Positions 6,268-13,977 of a stretch of 16,009 bases of DNA are shown in pieces. The position numbers were made by a program, and so were the translations under genes. Source of the stretch: Spirochaetaceae bacterium. Its GTDB lineage: Bacteria; Spirochaetota; Spirochaetia; Treponematales; Breznakiellaceae. The DNA lies in assembly GCA_031267475.1 (NCBI GenBank), contig JAIRZA010000109.1:1-16009 (forward strand), written 5' to 3'. Position 1 is the stretch's first letter; each line of letters begins with the position of its first letter. The notes under the pieces were generated by a model. The model saw nothing but the letters and a program-made list of their open reading frames with translations. It was not told the origin of the DNA and made no database searches.

Positions 6268-8079
6268 ATGCCGAAACAATTTAGGACGAGGATCGATCTA
6301 AGTTCACCGGCGTTTATCAGTGTCGCCTACCCGCTGACCGCTTTAATAGTCTTGATTCTTTTCCGGTTGATTTTCCCGGATGTCTTTTTGTATGACGATG
6401 GTTTGCCGTCAGACGCTTTGTTAAACTCGAAACCGTTGATATTGGATGTTTTTCGCGCCGGAAACATCCTTACACGTTCCCTCCTTGACTTTATATCGCT
6501 TTTTCCAGCCATTTTTATAAGCGCCCAGCTTATTACATTCTGCCGCTCCGCGCCGCAAAGACCCATCCGGTATCAGCGTTTTTCGCCGGAATTTTTCAAA
6601 CTAATGCGCCCGCAGTTGGCTGTCGCTTTGGCGGCGGTTGTATTCTACGGCTTGCTGTTCCTCGTTGTCCGTCCTATGGCCGCCGGTTATCAGATTGATA
6701 TACAGACGGAAAGTGTGCTTTTTGCCGAAGCGAAAGAAAAAACTATTGCCCTAGCCAATAAAGAAGAATGGACCGAGGCGTACCGGTTTTTATCGATCTG
6801 TGAACGCATCTGGCCGGAAAGCCCGGATCTTGCTGATGAGAGGGAAATTATCGGCACAGGCATTACACGCATCATGTACAGCCGCGCGCCTACACCGGAA
6901 AAAACGGCGAGCGACGCGCTGGCTGGCGCGCAGGGAGGGGCTGTCAACGCGCAGAGCGCCCTTCGTCTGGCAGAGACTGCGCTAAAGGAAGACCGCTTCT
7001 ACGACGCTCACCGTCTTGCTGTAATCGCGGGGAGGATTTCTAGGGAAGGAAGCGCCGAAGCGACGCTTGCAAGCCGTCTGGCGGGCGCGGCGTGGAATGC
7101 GATAGAAACTCTTGAGCCGGACGCCGCCGAGCGCAGGCAGTATTCAGTTTACCAGCGAAAGAGGGACGGCTATGAGGCAATGGTCAGCGGCGACTGGATA
7201 CACGCCTATTATACTTTTCGCGCTTTATTGAAGGATGTTCCCAACGACCCGGACGTTAAAACTTTTTTTGAGATTTCTACGCACGGACTCAGCACGGCCT
7301 CGTTTTTTATTGACGAAATAGACCGGCTGGGTTTAGAAGTGAGCGCCCCGTTTTTTTCCCTCCCATTATTTGAAACGGACGGGCGCTTAGTAATGCGCCT
7401 CGCCTCGATTTTGAACGTGGATGGTTACAGCTACGGGAAAGATCTGGAGGCGGCCGCTTTTGACGCGGATAACAATCCTTTATTCAAAATGAGCGCCCCT
7501 TATGTCAAATTTCTGCCGCTTTATGTGGACGGCAAGCAGTTTACCATAATTTATCTGCAAGCGTGGGGACGCGATAACGAGCAAATGAATTGGGGCCCTG
7601 TTTGGGAAGGAACTCCGCCCGCGAATACGCCCAATACCCAACTGGCGCTTGCGATAAGCTACGAGGATTTTTTGCTGGCTTCGTCCGCCGGTAAAAACAT
7701 TGACGGTTTCTTTATAGGCAATATTTGGTCGTTTGCCCGCAACCTTGCGTCCTATGGCTATGTGCCGGAAGTCTATCAGGCGGAAATCATTTACATAATC
7801 TCCGAGCCGCTGCTTTTTCTACCGCTGACTATATTTTCGCTTATCGCGGGCTGGAATCTGCGTGGTAAAAGCCGCTCTACCTTAGCGCTGTATCCAATGT
7901 TTATAGCGCTGCCGTTTGTACTTAACGGATTGATACACATACTTCGCGGTGTTGCGAATATGTTCTGTATTTTTACGCTTCTGTCATTCGGCTTCACCCC
8001 CGCCCTGCTAATCAGTTTCGCCGCCGCTTTCTTGCTGTTCATACTGGGCATTGTGCTGATTAGCGCGCAACGCAGTTAA
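6268..8079 (+). CDS. Multi-spanning membrane protein with helical-repeat domain, unknown function
   Basis: I do not recognise a named family. The start is well supported: AAAGGAG lies 6 bases before the ATG. The 603 residues divide into three hydrophobic segments at about 15-41, 72-92 and 116-137, a large soluble part (about 140-500), and at least three more segments from about 505 to 600. The front of the soluble part is alpha-helical and reads like degenerate TPR or SEL-type repeats (ALANKEEWTEAYRFLSICER, RLAETALKEDRFYDAHRLAV, YEAMVSGDWIHAYYTFRALL). These repeats occur in bacterial proteins that assemble envelope complexes. The remainder (about 350-490) is mixed alpha/beta. It lies downstream of dnaJ on the same strand but 236 bases away, behind a structured leader, so operon membership is doubtful. 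Probably an inner-membrane scaffold; function unknown. Confidence 0.85.
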   Translation: MPKQFRTRIDLSSPAFISVAYPLTALIVLILFRLIFPDVFLYDDGLPSDALLNSKPLILDVFRAGNILTRSLLDFISLFPAIFISAQLITFCRSAPQRPIRYQRFSPEFFKLMRPQLAVALAAVVFYGLLFLVVRPMAAGYQIDIQTESVLFAEAKEKTIALANKEEWTEAYRFLSICERIWPESPDLADEREIIGTGITRIMYSRAPTPEKTASDALAGAQGGAVNAQSALRLAETALKEDRFYDAHRLAVIAGRISREGSAEATLASRLAGAAWNAIETLEPDAAERRQYSVYQRKRDGYEAMVSGDWIHAYYTFRALLKDVPNDPDVKTFFEISTHGLSTASFFIDEIDRLGLEVSAPFFSLPLFETDGRLVMRLASILNVDGYSYGKDLEAAAFDADNNPLFKMSAPYVKFLPLYVDGKQFTIIYLQAWGRDNEQMNWGPVWEGTPPANTPNTQLALAISYEDFLLASSAGKNIDGFFIGNIWSFARNLASYGYVPEVYQAEIIYIISEPLLFLPLTIFSLIAGWNLRGKSRSTLALYPMFIALPFVLNGLIHILRGVANMFCIFTLLSFGFTPALLISFAAAFLLFILGIVLISAQRS

Positions 8080-8111
8080 AACGCCGCCTGTATTGCGTTT
8101 GCTTTCCCATG

Positions 8112-10001
8112 TCATTCTAATTCAAGATAGATTGTCGTGTTTGGAGTGAGCGCGGTTCCCGCGGCGGGGCGCTGCCGTACAACATAACCATCGCCTTTTA
8201 GATTTATGGCAAGGTCGTCACGAAGCAGCAACGGCAGTAATTGGCGCTTCGAGTATCCGGTAAAATCCGGTGTAATGTCTGTAACCAGAGGGACATTAAC
8301 GGCGGGCAGGCGGATTGTGCCGGTATGATTCGCCACCGGATTTCTGCCGCGTGGAATCCCAATGTAATTTATCAAGGTCTCGGCGCTCTCGCGGATAGGG
8401 GGGGCGGCTATGCGTCCGCCTAAGTACGAGCTTCCTTTTGGTTTGATTATTACGATATACAAAACAAGTGCGGGATCGTCGGCCGGCAGCAGCGCTATAC
8501 AGCTTGCTATAAAGTCAGCGTCCGAATACCGTCCGGTTTTGATGTCAATCATCTGCGCTGTACCGGTTTTGACCGCAAGCGGGATGTCGCCGACATTGGC
8601 GCGGTAGCCTGTGCCGGTGGACGATGTTACATCCATCATGTAGGAACGCATCTCCCGCGCTGTCTGCGGATTCAATACGCGGACCGGGGACGGAAGATTA
8701 GGCTTTCGCGGGTTTTTGCCATCGGAATCTTCAATTTGCAGTACAACATGAGGAGTAACCATGATGCCGTCATTCGCTATCGCGGTGGCGGCCTGAAGCA
8801 TCTGCAAGGCCGATACCGCAATCTCCTGTCCCATAGCGATAGTCGGCTTAGTACGCTCCGACCAGCGTTCAGGCGGACGCAGGAAACCCGCCGTCTCGCC
8901 CGGCAGTCCGGATCCCGTTCTTTCGCCAAAACCAAGTTTGCGAATATCGTCATAAAACGAAGTTTTGGTCATTTTGTCAGAAGCGTAAGCCGCGCCTGCG
9001 TTGCAAGAATAAATGATGATTTTACGCGCGTCAACCAAACCATGAGCGCCAAGACAGTTTATTACGATACGCTCGCCAAGATTAGTCGTATGCTCATAAG
9101 CGCCGTCGCAGTAGAAAGTGGTTTGCGGAGTAACCGCCGCGGTATCCAGTATGGCGGCAAGTGAAAAAACCTTAAAAACCGAGCCCGGTTCGTATGCCCA
9201 AACCGCAGGGCGTATCATACGCGCCTGCTCGTCGCTTTCCTTGAACTGATTCGGATTAAAACCCGGTATGGTCGCGGCGCCCAGTATCTCGCCGGAGCGC
9301 GGCTCCATGGCTAAAAGCATTACAGCCTCGGCCTGATTTTCTTTGAGCGTTTTTTCCGCGATTTCTTCAAGCAAATACTGAATCGTAGCGTCTATCGTTA
9401 GAACAACCTGATTTCCGGCAATTCCTGCGGGAGCTTCTGTTGGATTGCCGGATTTAGCTCTAAGCTCTTCGTCAAAAGCATATTCTATACCGGCAAGCCC
9501 TGTATTTTCATCGCCGGTAAAACCGACTATTTGCCCGGCAAGCGAGCCTTCAGGATAAATCCTTCCCATCACGGGCTCTATGCTCACGCCGTCTATTACG
9601 CCCGCAATGGCAAGCTCGTCTATCTTGCGGAAAGTATCCCTGTCAACCTGCTTTTTTAGGTAGATGAAATCTGTCGGCGAAAGATTTATTTTGTCAATTA
9701 TCGCGGCTTCACTCATGTCAAGGACGGGGGAAAGAACCGCGGCAAGGGCGGTAATATCGCCCGTCTGCGGACGCCACACGGTAACATTGCCAAAACGGGT
9801 CTGAATTGCAAGAATCCGGCCGTTTCTATCGAGAATTTGCCCTCTATCCGCTGTTAAAAGCTGTTTACGGGAAATAGTTTGTTCCGGATGCAGCATCAAT
9901 ACGGCGTACCGCGCCATAACAGCTACAGTAAGCGCCAGCAGAAAGGCAATGAAAAATATAAATCTTATTTTTTGCGGAGGCGGCTCTCGCTCTTGTTCCA
10001 T
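8112..10001 (-). CDS. ftsI: Class B penicillin-binding protein (FtsI/SpoVD-like D,D-transpeptidase) with PASTA domain
   Basis: This enzyme cross-links peptidoglycan peptides, usually at the division septum. The 629 residues show an N-terminal membrane anchor (about 12-36), a PBP dimerisation domain opening with DRGQILDRNGRILA (52-65), and a transpeptidase domain with all three active-site motifs: S274-V-F-K277, S332-C-N334 and K478-T-G-T481. A PASTA-like domain, with VPLVTDITPDFTGYS near its start, closes the protein at about 569-629. PASTA domains bind muropeptides or beta-lactams. The ATG at 10001 begins directly after the TAG stop of the signal peptidase gene with no strong ribosome binding site, so translation is probably coupled. 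It converges on the 6268 gene with 32 bases between stop codons and only a weak 6-bp hairpin there. The symbol is provisional, since it is not in a dcw cluster and mrdA-type class B enzymes share these motifs. Confidence 0.92.
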   Translation of the reverse strand: MEQEREPPPQKIRFIFFIAFLLALTVAVMARYAVLMLHPEQTISRKQLLTADRGQILDRNGRILAIQTRFGNVTVWRPQTGDITALAAVLSPVLDMSEAAIIDKINLSPTDFIYLKKQVDRDTFRKIDELAIAGVIDGVSIEPVMGRIYPEGSLAGQIVGFTGDENTGLAGIEYAFDEELRAKSGNPTEAPAGIAGNQVVLTIDATIQYLLEEIAEKTLKENQAEAVMLLAMEPRSGEILGAATIPGFNPNQFKESDEQARMIRPAVWAYEPGSVFKVFSLAAILDTAAVTPQTTFYCDGAYEHTTNLGERIVINCLGAHGLVDARKIIIYSCNAGAAYASDKMTKTSFYDDIRKLGFGERTGSGLPGETAGFLRPPERWSERTKPTIAMGQEIAVSALQMLQAATAIANDGIMVTPHVVLQIEDSDGKNPRKPNLPSPVRVLNPQTAREMRSYMMDVTSSTGTGYRANVGDIPLAVKTGTAQMIDIKTGRYSDADFIASCIALLPADDPALVLYIVIIKPKGSSYLGGRIAAPPIRESAETLINYIGIPRGRNPVANHTGTIRLPAVNVPLVTDITPDFTGYSKRQLLPLLLRDDLAINLKGDGYVVRQRPAAGTALTPNTTIYLELE

Positions 10002-10400
10002 CTATTTTATCCCAATGACCCTGCCAAGTATATTGTCGAAAGGGACTGGGCCGTAAGAACGCGAATCGTAAGATTCCAAGCTGTTGTCTCCTAATACGAT
10101 AAAACGCCCGTCATTCAGAACCTTTGCGCAGCGTTTGACGGCTAAAACGCCCGCCGGTGTATAAAATACAATCACATTTCCCTCGTCCGGAAACGACCAG
10201 CGGCACAAATAGTTGTTAAACAAAGGCGGGCGCAAGCCGTAGGCAAGGCGATTTACTATAAGAATGTTGCCGTTTTTTATCGCCGGATCCATAGATTCCC
10301 CCTGCGTTATCATGAAATCAAAAAAAAATAATTTCAGGATAAGCGCAAATACTAAAGCCAGAAATATATCGCAGAGTATCGCGGCGTCTTTTTTTTTCAT
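10002..10400 (-). CDS. lepB: Signal peptidase I (S26 family), short form
   Basis: Signal peptidase I removes signal peptides from exported proteins on the outer face of the inner membrane. The protein has only 132 residues. One membrane anchor (about 8-30) precedes the catalytic serine S36 in TQGESMDPAI. The general-base lysine is K89 in VLAVKRCAK. The conserved box E is LGDNSLESYDSRSYGPVP, followed by NILGRV. All essential residues are therefore present; only the extra domain of larger LepB proteins is absent, as is common in Gram-positive and spirochaetal enzymes. No good ribosome binding site precedes the ATG. It is the first gene of a two-gene unit with the downstream PBP and is divergent from the M23 peptidase gene, 84 bases away. 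A genome may hold other lepB paralogues. Confidence 0.92.
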   Translation of the reverse strand: MKKKDAAILCDIFLALVFALILKLFFFDFMITQGESMDPAIKNGNILIVNRLAYGLRPPLFNNYLCRWSFPDEGNVIVFYTPAGVLAVKRCAKVLNDGRFIVLGDNSLESYDSRSYGPVPFDNILGRVIGIK

Positions 10401-10403
10401 AAA

Positions 10404-10409
10404 AGTATA
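10404..10409 (-). promoter_or_regulatory. Possible -10 box immediately before lepB
   Basis: TATACT on the minus strand (10409-10404) ends only three bases before the lepB ATG. If used, it would give a leaderless or nearly leaderless mRNA, which would fit the missing ribosome binding site. The -35 region is poor (CTGGAA at 17 bases), so confidence is low. On the other strand a TATAAA at 10445-10450 could serve the M23 gene, also without a clear -35. Confidence 0.25.
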
Positions 10410-10484
10410 TTCGAAGCCGGCGAAGTTTCCAGCTTTCAGCTAAGTATAAACAAAGCGGCTCTGTATGTCGATAAAGCAAGTAGG

Positions 10485-11657
10485 ATGAATAATAAAACTG
10501 ACATCATTTTAAAATCGCAGCGCGTTGCGCGCCGTAAAAACGCATACTCGTTTCAAGGCAATGCCGCGCTGAAAGGTATAGACCAGATTCATCAAAATCC
10601 GGTTCATAAAAAACGAATTCCCCCGCCTAAAACGGCTGAGGAAAATAACGAATATACAGAGGCTGAGGAAAGCCTTTTACCGCCGTACTATGCGCCGGCG
10701 GCCGCACCCGTCGTAAAGAAGACTATATTTACGCCGCAGTTTATGATTCTGAGTATATGCTTTGTCGTATTGGGCTTCTTCGCGTACTATGCCTTGCTTT
10801 GGCAGGACAACGAAATTCAGATTAACCCCGAAGCGGAAGCCTTTACCAGAAGAAAAATGATGGCTTATGCGCTGGGTTCTTCAGGCGAACATCTGCCTTT
10901 GCCGGAAAAACTCCCGCTTTCTGTAACTGAAACTTTTTCGTGGAGCAATTATACCGTCAGAAAGGGCGACAGCGTATCGAAAATAGCCGCAGATAACGGT
11001 CTTTCACTGGATGCCGTCATAGCGTCCAACAATTTGTATAACGCCCGCCTGCTTCGTGAAGGAGAGGCGCTTCGCATTCCGAACATGGACGGCATACCGT
11101 ACACAGTCGTAAAGGGCGACAGCTATCAAAAAATAGCGGACAAGATGAATGTAGCTCTTGAGGCGATTCTGGATGCTAACGACATTCAGAACGATGATAT
11201 CAACGTTGGGGATGTCCTGTTTTTGCCCGGCGCTAAGATGCGCTCGGATGATTTGAAAATGGCTCTGGGCGAACTTTTCGTATACCCTGTGCGCGGGCGG
11301 CTCAGTTCTTCTTTTGGATGGCGTAAAGACCCGTTCACCGGACAGCGCCGTTATCATAGCGCGATTGATCTTGCGGCAAACACGGGAACTCCGATAAGGG
11401 CGGCGGCGGACGGAAGGGTTACATCGGTTGCATATAGTCCGGTGTTTGGTAATTATCTTATCATCACGCACAGCGGCAATTTTCAGAGTATGTACGCCCA
11501 CCTTAATTCGATAAGCGTGAAAGAAGGGGATAGAGTTGAACAAAACAGCAACGTAGGAGCGGTAGGAAACACAGGGCGCAGTACAGGCGCTCACCTGCAC
11601 TTTGCGATTTACAAAAATGGCAGGGCTGTGAATCCTCTTGAATATATTAAATATTAG
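10485..11657 (+). CDS. Membrane-anchored LysM/M23 metallopeptidase
   Basis: M23 enzymes cut peptide bridges in peptidoglycan, or activate amidases when inactive. The 390 residues contain a cytoplasmic basic N-terminus, one membrane segment at about 86-106 and a short linker. Two LysM peptidoglycan-binding domains follow (156-199, YTVRKGDSVSKIAADNGLSL; 206-249, YTVVKGDSYQKIADKMNV), then an M23 domain. Zinc ligands are visible as H291 and D295 (HSAID) and H372 (HLH). H339 and H370 match the other catalytic histidines, so it is probably active. It may act in cell separation or elongation. AAGTAGG abuts the ATG and is too close for a good ribosome binding site, so the start is less certain; no better in-frame start precedes the domains. 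Two small genes follow on the same strand. Confidence 0.93.
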   Translation: MNNKTDIILKSQRVARRKNAYSFQGNAALKGIDQIHQNPVHKKRIPPPKTAEENNEYTEAEESLLPPYYAPAAAPVVKKTIFTPQFMILSICFVVLGFFAYYALLWQDNEIQINPEAEAFTRRKMMAYALGSSGEHLPLPEKLPLSVTETFSWSNYTVRKGDSVSKIAADNGLSLDAVIASNNLYNARLLREGEALRIPNMDGIPYTVVKGDSYQKIADKMNVALEAILDANDIQNDDINVGDVLFLPGAKMRSDDLKMALGELFVYPVRGRLSSSFGWRKDPFTGQRRYHSAIDLAANTGTPIRAAADGRVTSVAYSPVFGNYLIITHSGNFQSMYAHLNSISVKEGDRVEQNSNVGAVGNTGRSTGAHLHFAIYKNGRAVNPLEYIKY

Positions 11658-11750
11658 GATTACATTTGCGCTAAGGATATAAATTTCCTCTGTAGGCAGC
11701 CTCTTTTGTCGTATCAGGCCGCCTGTGGTTAATTTCTTTTGGAGAAAATA

Positions 11751-11891
11751 ATGCGCAAATTAATGCTGACACTCATCGCCCTTATAGCGGCTGTAACTTT
11801 TATTCGTTCACTGGATGTTTCTTTGAATGCGGAAGAACACCCCGCTGATTTTAAGGCCGCCGCGGTAACGCCGGATTTGCAAACTCAGTGA
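11751..11891 (+). CDS. Small signal-anchored protein, 46 residues
   Basis: GGAGA lies 6 bases before an ATG, followed by 46 codons. Residues 3-18 (KLMLTLIALIAAVTFI) form a hydrophobic segment after a basic start, and the rest is short and mildly charged (NAEEHPADFKAAAV). It could be a small membrane or exported protein. It lies 93 bases after the M23 gene, with an imperfect 8-bp inverted repeat in between (11694-11701 with 11717-11724). The last bases overlap the GTG start of the next small gene (GTGA), the usual sign of translational coupling. No family recognised. Confidence 0.6.
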   Translation: MRKLMLTLIALIAAVTFIRSLDVSLNAEEHPADFKAAAVTPDLQTQ

Positions 11892-12061
11892 AGAACGATT
11901 TGCCTTTACCGTTCGACGAAGCGCTGACATTCCAAGCGCTTCTGGACGGGACCTGCGATAAGTTGCTGCAAAAAAACGCGGCTTTGACTTTGATTCGCCT
12001 CTCGGAGCTTGATTCTATCCTCTCTGATGTTGAAAAGACGCTTTCGCGAGTGTTGCGTTAG
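11888..12061 (+). CDS. Small soluble protein, 57 residues
   Basis: The frame begins at a GTG that overlaps the stop of the preceding small gene by four bases (GTGA) and ends at TAG, 12059-12061. The protein is predicted to be mostly amphipathic helix: a leading LPFDEALTFQALLDG, one cysteine (residue 23) and a C-terminal heptad-like stretch (LSELDSILSDVEKTLSRVL) that could form a coiled coil. It could pair with the membrane protein encoded just before it. A probable terminator overlaps its 3' end, so it closes the M23 transcription unit. No family recognised; reality rests on the overlap, the helical pattern and the terminator position. Confidence 0.55.
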   Translation: MKNDLPLPFDEALTFQALLDGTCDKLLQKNAALTLIRLSELDSILSDVEKTLSRVLR

Positions 12062-12069
12062 CGTTTTTT
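12038..12069 (+). terminator. Probable intrinsic terminator of the M23 unit
   Basis: ACGCT (12038-12042) pairs with AGCGT (12060-12064). An inner CGC/GCG pair (12045-12047 with 12055-12057) extends the stem across a symmetric TT/TT loop, and six T residues follow (12064-12069). The hairpin overlaps the stop codon of the 57-residue gene. Confidence 0.5.
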
Positions 12070-12138
12070 GCTCTGTCAATAATTAGGGCGGCGGAGATTC
12101 ATATTGAAACGCATACTTCCAAAAGACTATTTACAATA

Positions 12139-12288
12139 GAGGCTGTTCCAAAACTTCAGTTCTTGGGGAGACAGGCTTTGCCTGTCCATCAACCTATAAA
12201 AACCGCAGTTTTGCCGTCCCTGAGACGCGCCCGCAGGGCGAAAAACTGCAAGAGCCTGTTTCAACATAACCGATTTTGGAACAGGCTC
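12139..12288. repeat. 150-bp structured interspersed repeat, copy 2
   Basis: This is a gap-free partner of 1692-1841, with about 130 of 150 bases identical by eye. The inner hairpin here is GACAGGC (12170-12176) with GCCTGTC (12180-12186). Compared with copy 1, one A-T pair has become G-C on both sides and the loop AAA has become TTT. The inverted ends, the GCAGTTTT/AAAACTGC stem and the CGCCC/GGGCG hairpin are all kept. No direct repeat flanks this copy. Its right edge coincides with the point where the IS1-family transposase remnant breaks off. Confidence 0.85.
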
Positions 12289-12799
12289 AGAATGCACAAT
12301 GTTTATATCAAACGGGCGGAGCGGGTCTAAAAGTTCGTCAAGGTTTTTATGCTCCCGTGTGCCGAAATGAAACGCCGGCGGCTCGCCGGTATTGTGGTCT
12401 ATCGCCCGCCAAAGCCAGACTGACGGGATTTGTCACCGGCAAAACTCCGCATTTCGTCCGTCCCCCCCTCCAAAAAAAAATCCTCCGTTAACCGCAACAA
12501 TTTCAACCGTAACGCCGCCTCAATACTCCTTTTCGCGTTGGTAACGGTGTCCTTGGCTGCTCCCGGCGTTCTGGCCGCTGCCCGCGTCACGCCCCCGTTG
12601 ACTGTCGAAAAAAATATGCGCGAACGGATCCCCGGATCCCTATGCGTTACAGGTGTAATGCTCGACAAACGTTTTGTGCGGGCATTTTTCATTACGGCAC
12701 AAAAAACGCTGTCTGCCGTTCCCGGATGTCCCGTTTTTCTTCACGTCATCGCTTCCGCAAAGCGGGCATTTTACCGGTGTTAATACCGTTATCGCTCAT
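12289..12799 (-). pseudogene. Broken IS1-family transposase
   Basis: Reading leftward, an ATG at 12799 with an AGGA site opens MSDNGINTGK. After a one-base shift an InsA-type zinc ribbon follows: CPLCGSDDVKKNG, then RFLCRNEKCPHKTF. A TAG (12642-12640) ends that frame. The helix-turn-helix part continues in another frame (IFFSTVNGGVTRAAARTPG, AAKDTVTNAKRSIEAALR), then the InsB-like catalytic start TDEMRSFAGDKSRQ, where the usual tryptophan is arginine. A further frameshift leads to AIDHNTGEPPAFHFGTREH and ELLDPLRPFDINIVHS. IS1 transposases then carry a TDG-type motif with the second catalytic aspartate, but here the 150-bp repeat begins. There are at least three frame breaks, one stop and a truncation, so it is dead. 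Assignment is by residue pattern compared with IS1 InsA/InsB. Confidence 0.85.
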
Positions 12800-12821
12800 C
12801 CCTGTCTTCCTAACAGTCTCT

Positions 12822-12850
12822 ATTGTAGCATACTTTTTTTCTGTTGCCAA
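12822..12850 (-). promoter_or_regulatory. Residual promoter of the IS1-family remnant
   Basis: On the minus strand TTGGCA (12850-12845) and TACAAT (12827-12822) are separated by exactly 17 bases and followed by AGGA and the transposase ATG. Both hexamers are 5/6 to consensus. It may still transcribe leftward through the pseudogene and the 150-bp repeat, towards the end of the M23 unit. Confidence 0.6.
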
Positions 12851-12868
12851 CGGCTATCGCCCACTACC

Positions 12869-13116
12869 GGAAATTCTCGGACAAAAAACATCCGCAACAT
12901 CTCCGACAGGTATGGCGGCTGTTTACCGCAATAACGGATACAAGTCCGAGGTAAAGAAAAACGTAATCAGACAGGGCCGTTTTTCCCTTTTGGAGAAAAT
13001 GCGACACGCTGTCATTGTCTCGCCGAGAGGCACCGGTTCAAAGCGTTCGCACTTTCCGTTTGAGCAGTTTTCCGTACGGCGAAGGATACATCGCCCGCAC
13101 GGAAGAGAGAAAAAAG
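12869..13116. other. Non-coding stretch between the IS remnant and the lipoprotein gene
   Basis: I see no convincing gene here. Open frames on both strands lack family resemblance, and the plus-strand ones run through the dead transposase. The only structure is an imperfect hairpin, CCGTACGGCGA (13072-13082) with TCGCCCGCACGG (13091-13102), about 15 bases past the lipoprotein stop. It could be that gene's terminator, but no T-tract follows. Confidence 0.4.
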
Positions 13117-13821
13117 CTACTCCGATGCCAGCCAGTCGGTAATACCGTTCTGAAGTATCTGCTGGGCCATGCTGATGGTAACATCATACAGCGCGGAATC
13201 CTGAGATACGCTGGTTTCCAGCGCGCTCGCTATCTGCCGATTGAGTTCCACCTTGGGAATGGTGTACAAAACATAGACGGTGTACTCGTCGGTGTATGCG
13301 TCTTTCCGGTCGGGGTTGTAGCGGCGGCGGAGGCTCCACCAATCGGCTTCGCGCTGGGCGCCGCTGTAGGATACGTTCACCACGGCGTTGATTGAGTTGT
13401 CAATCTGCTGGTTGTATTCACCGGAACCTGCGCCCTGGGCACTGGACGTGTCCGCTCCGCCCGATGTCTGGGCCGCGCCCTGCACTTTTGCCTGATACTC
13501 GCTGGCAATGTTGGTGCGGAGCATCGCGCCGATCCGCTGCTGCGCGCTAAAGCTGTCTGCCCAGGCGAGGACAAACTGCTTGTTTACGCCGGTTTCCTCA
13601 CCGATGATGCAGTATTTATCCTTATACTGGGACTGGCTCTGCACGGCGGAGATGCCGCTGGCGGTGTAAGTCTTGATCCAGTCGGGGGTTGCCACATTCA
13701 TCAACGTTCCCTTGTTTTCCAACTCCGCAACCGTCACTTTCGGCCCGGAGGCGCAACCTGCGGTCAACGCAACGAACGCAGCGGCAATGCCGACAACCGC
13801 GATTTTCTGTACAATCTTCAT
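13117..13821 (-). CDS. Lipoprotein, LPP20-like in outline
   Basis: The 234 residues start at an ATG after GGAAGGAAC, a strong ribosome binding site. Residues 1-22 are a lipoprotein signal peptide ending LTAGC, with the lipidated cysteine at 23. The -3 residue is threonine, within the relaxed spirochaetal lipobox. The mature part has TPDWIKTYTASG followed by helical and strand segments, a Ser/Gly/Ala/Gln-rich low-complexity stretch in the middle (about 113-136) and TVYVLYTIPKVELNRQIASAL near the end. The PDW motif, alanine-rich helix and late VYVLYTIPK-type strand recall LPP20-family lipoproteins, but this is a pattern match only. It probably sits in the inner or outer membrane facing the periplasm. 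Transcription likely starts from 13978-14006, leaving a leader of about 150 bases. Confidence 0.85.
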   Translation of the reverse strand: MKIVQKIAVVGIAAAFVALTAGCASGPKVTVAELENKGTLMNVATPDWIKTYTASGISAVQSQSQYKDKYCIIGEETGVNKQFVLAWADSFSAQQRIGAMLRTNIASEYQAKVQGAAQTSGGADTSSAQGAGSGEYNQQIDNSINAVVNVSYSGAQREADWWSLRRRYNPDRKDAYTDEYTVYVLYTIPKVELNRQIASALETSVSQDSALYDVTISMAQQILQNGITDWLASE

Positions 13822-13868
13822 GTTCCTTCCTTCCTTCGTAAAAAGTTATATAAGACAGCCCCGGTACT

Positions 13869-13961
13869 TTAGTATCGGAGCGGCTTCCTTCCATTCGATA
13901 AGGCGAGCGTGACGGCGCAGACCGCGGCTCTCCGCATAATGTTCATGTTCTTTCTTATCAT
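13869..13961 (-). CDS. Possible short leader ORF upstream of the lipoprotein gene
   Basis: Within the lipoprotein leader a 30-codon frame opens at ATG 13961 (or at the in-frame ATG at 13946, 25 codons) and ends at TAA, 13871-13869. Its sequence is basic and then hydrophobic (NIMRRAAVCAVTLAL), like a signal peptide without a mature protein. It may be a leader peptide, a decayed signal peptide of a duplicated lipoprotein, or chance. No clear ribosome binding site precedes either ATG. Confidence 0.25.
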   Translation of the reverse strand: MIRKNMNIMRRAAVCAVTLALSNGRKPLRY

Positions 13962-13977
13962 GTTCTCATTTCCCTTA

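Larger units (their letters stand above)
12289..12868 (-). mobile_element. IS1-family insertion sequence remnant
   Basis: The minus strand carries a broken IS1-type transposase with its own promoter (12822-12850). The left end is probably near 12868, where the minus strand reads GGTAGTGGGCGATAG, a plausible IS1-like terminus. This end is a guess, because the other end is missing. The element stops at the 150-bp repeat, so the distal part of the transposase and the right terminus are lost. About 580 bases remain. Confidence 0.7.

Noticed and set aside
8079..8100. Bidirectional terminator between the convergent 6268 gene and the PBP gene
   Set aside because: Only a 6-bp AAACGC/GCGTTT stem is present with no useful T-tract, too weak to call.
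12135..12292. Target-site duplication around repeat copy 2
   Set aside because: Flanks read AATA and AGAA and do not match; only copy 1 has a 4-bp direct repeat.
12289..12868. An intact IS1 element
   Set aside because: The transposase has several frame breaks, an in-frame TAG and lacks its distal catalytic part and right terminus.
12276..13142. Plus-strand open frames in 12276-13142, up to 166 codons
   Set aside because: They lie mostly opposite a recognisable IS1-family transposase on the minus strand, lack family resemblance and have no good ribosome binding sites.
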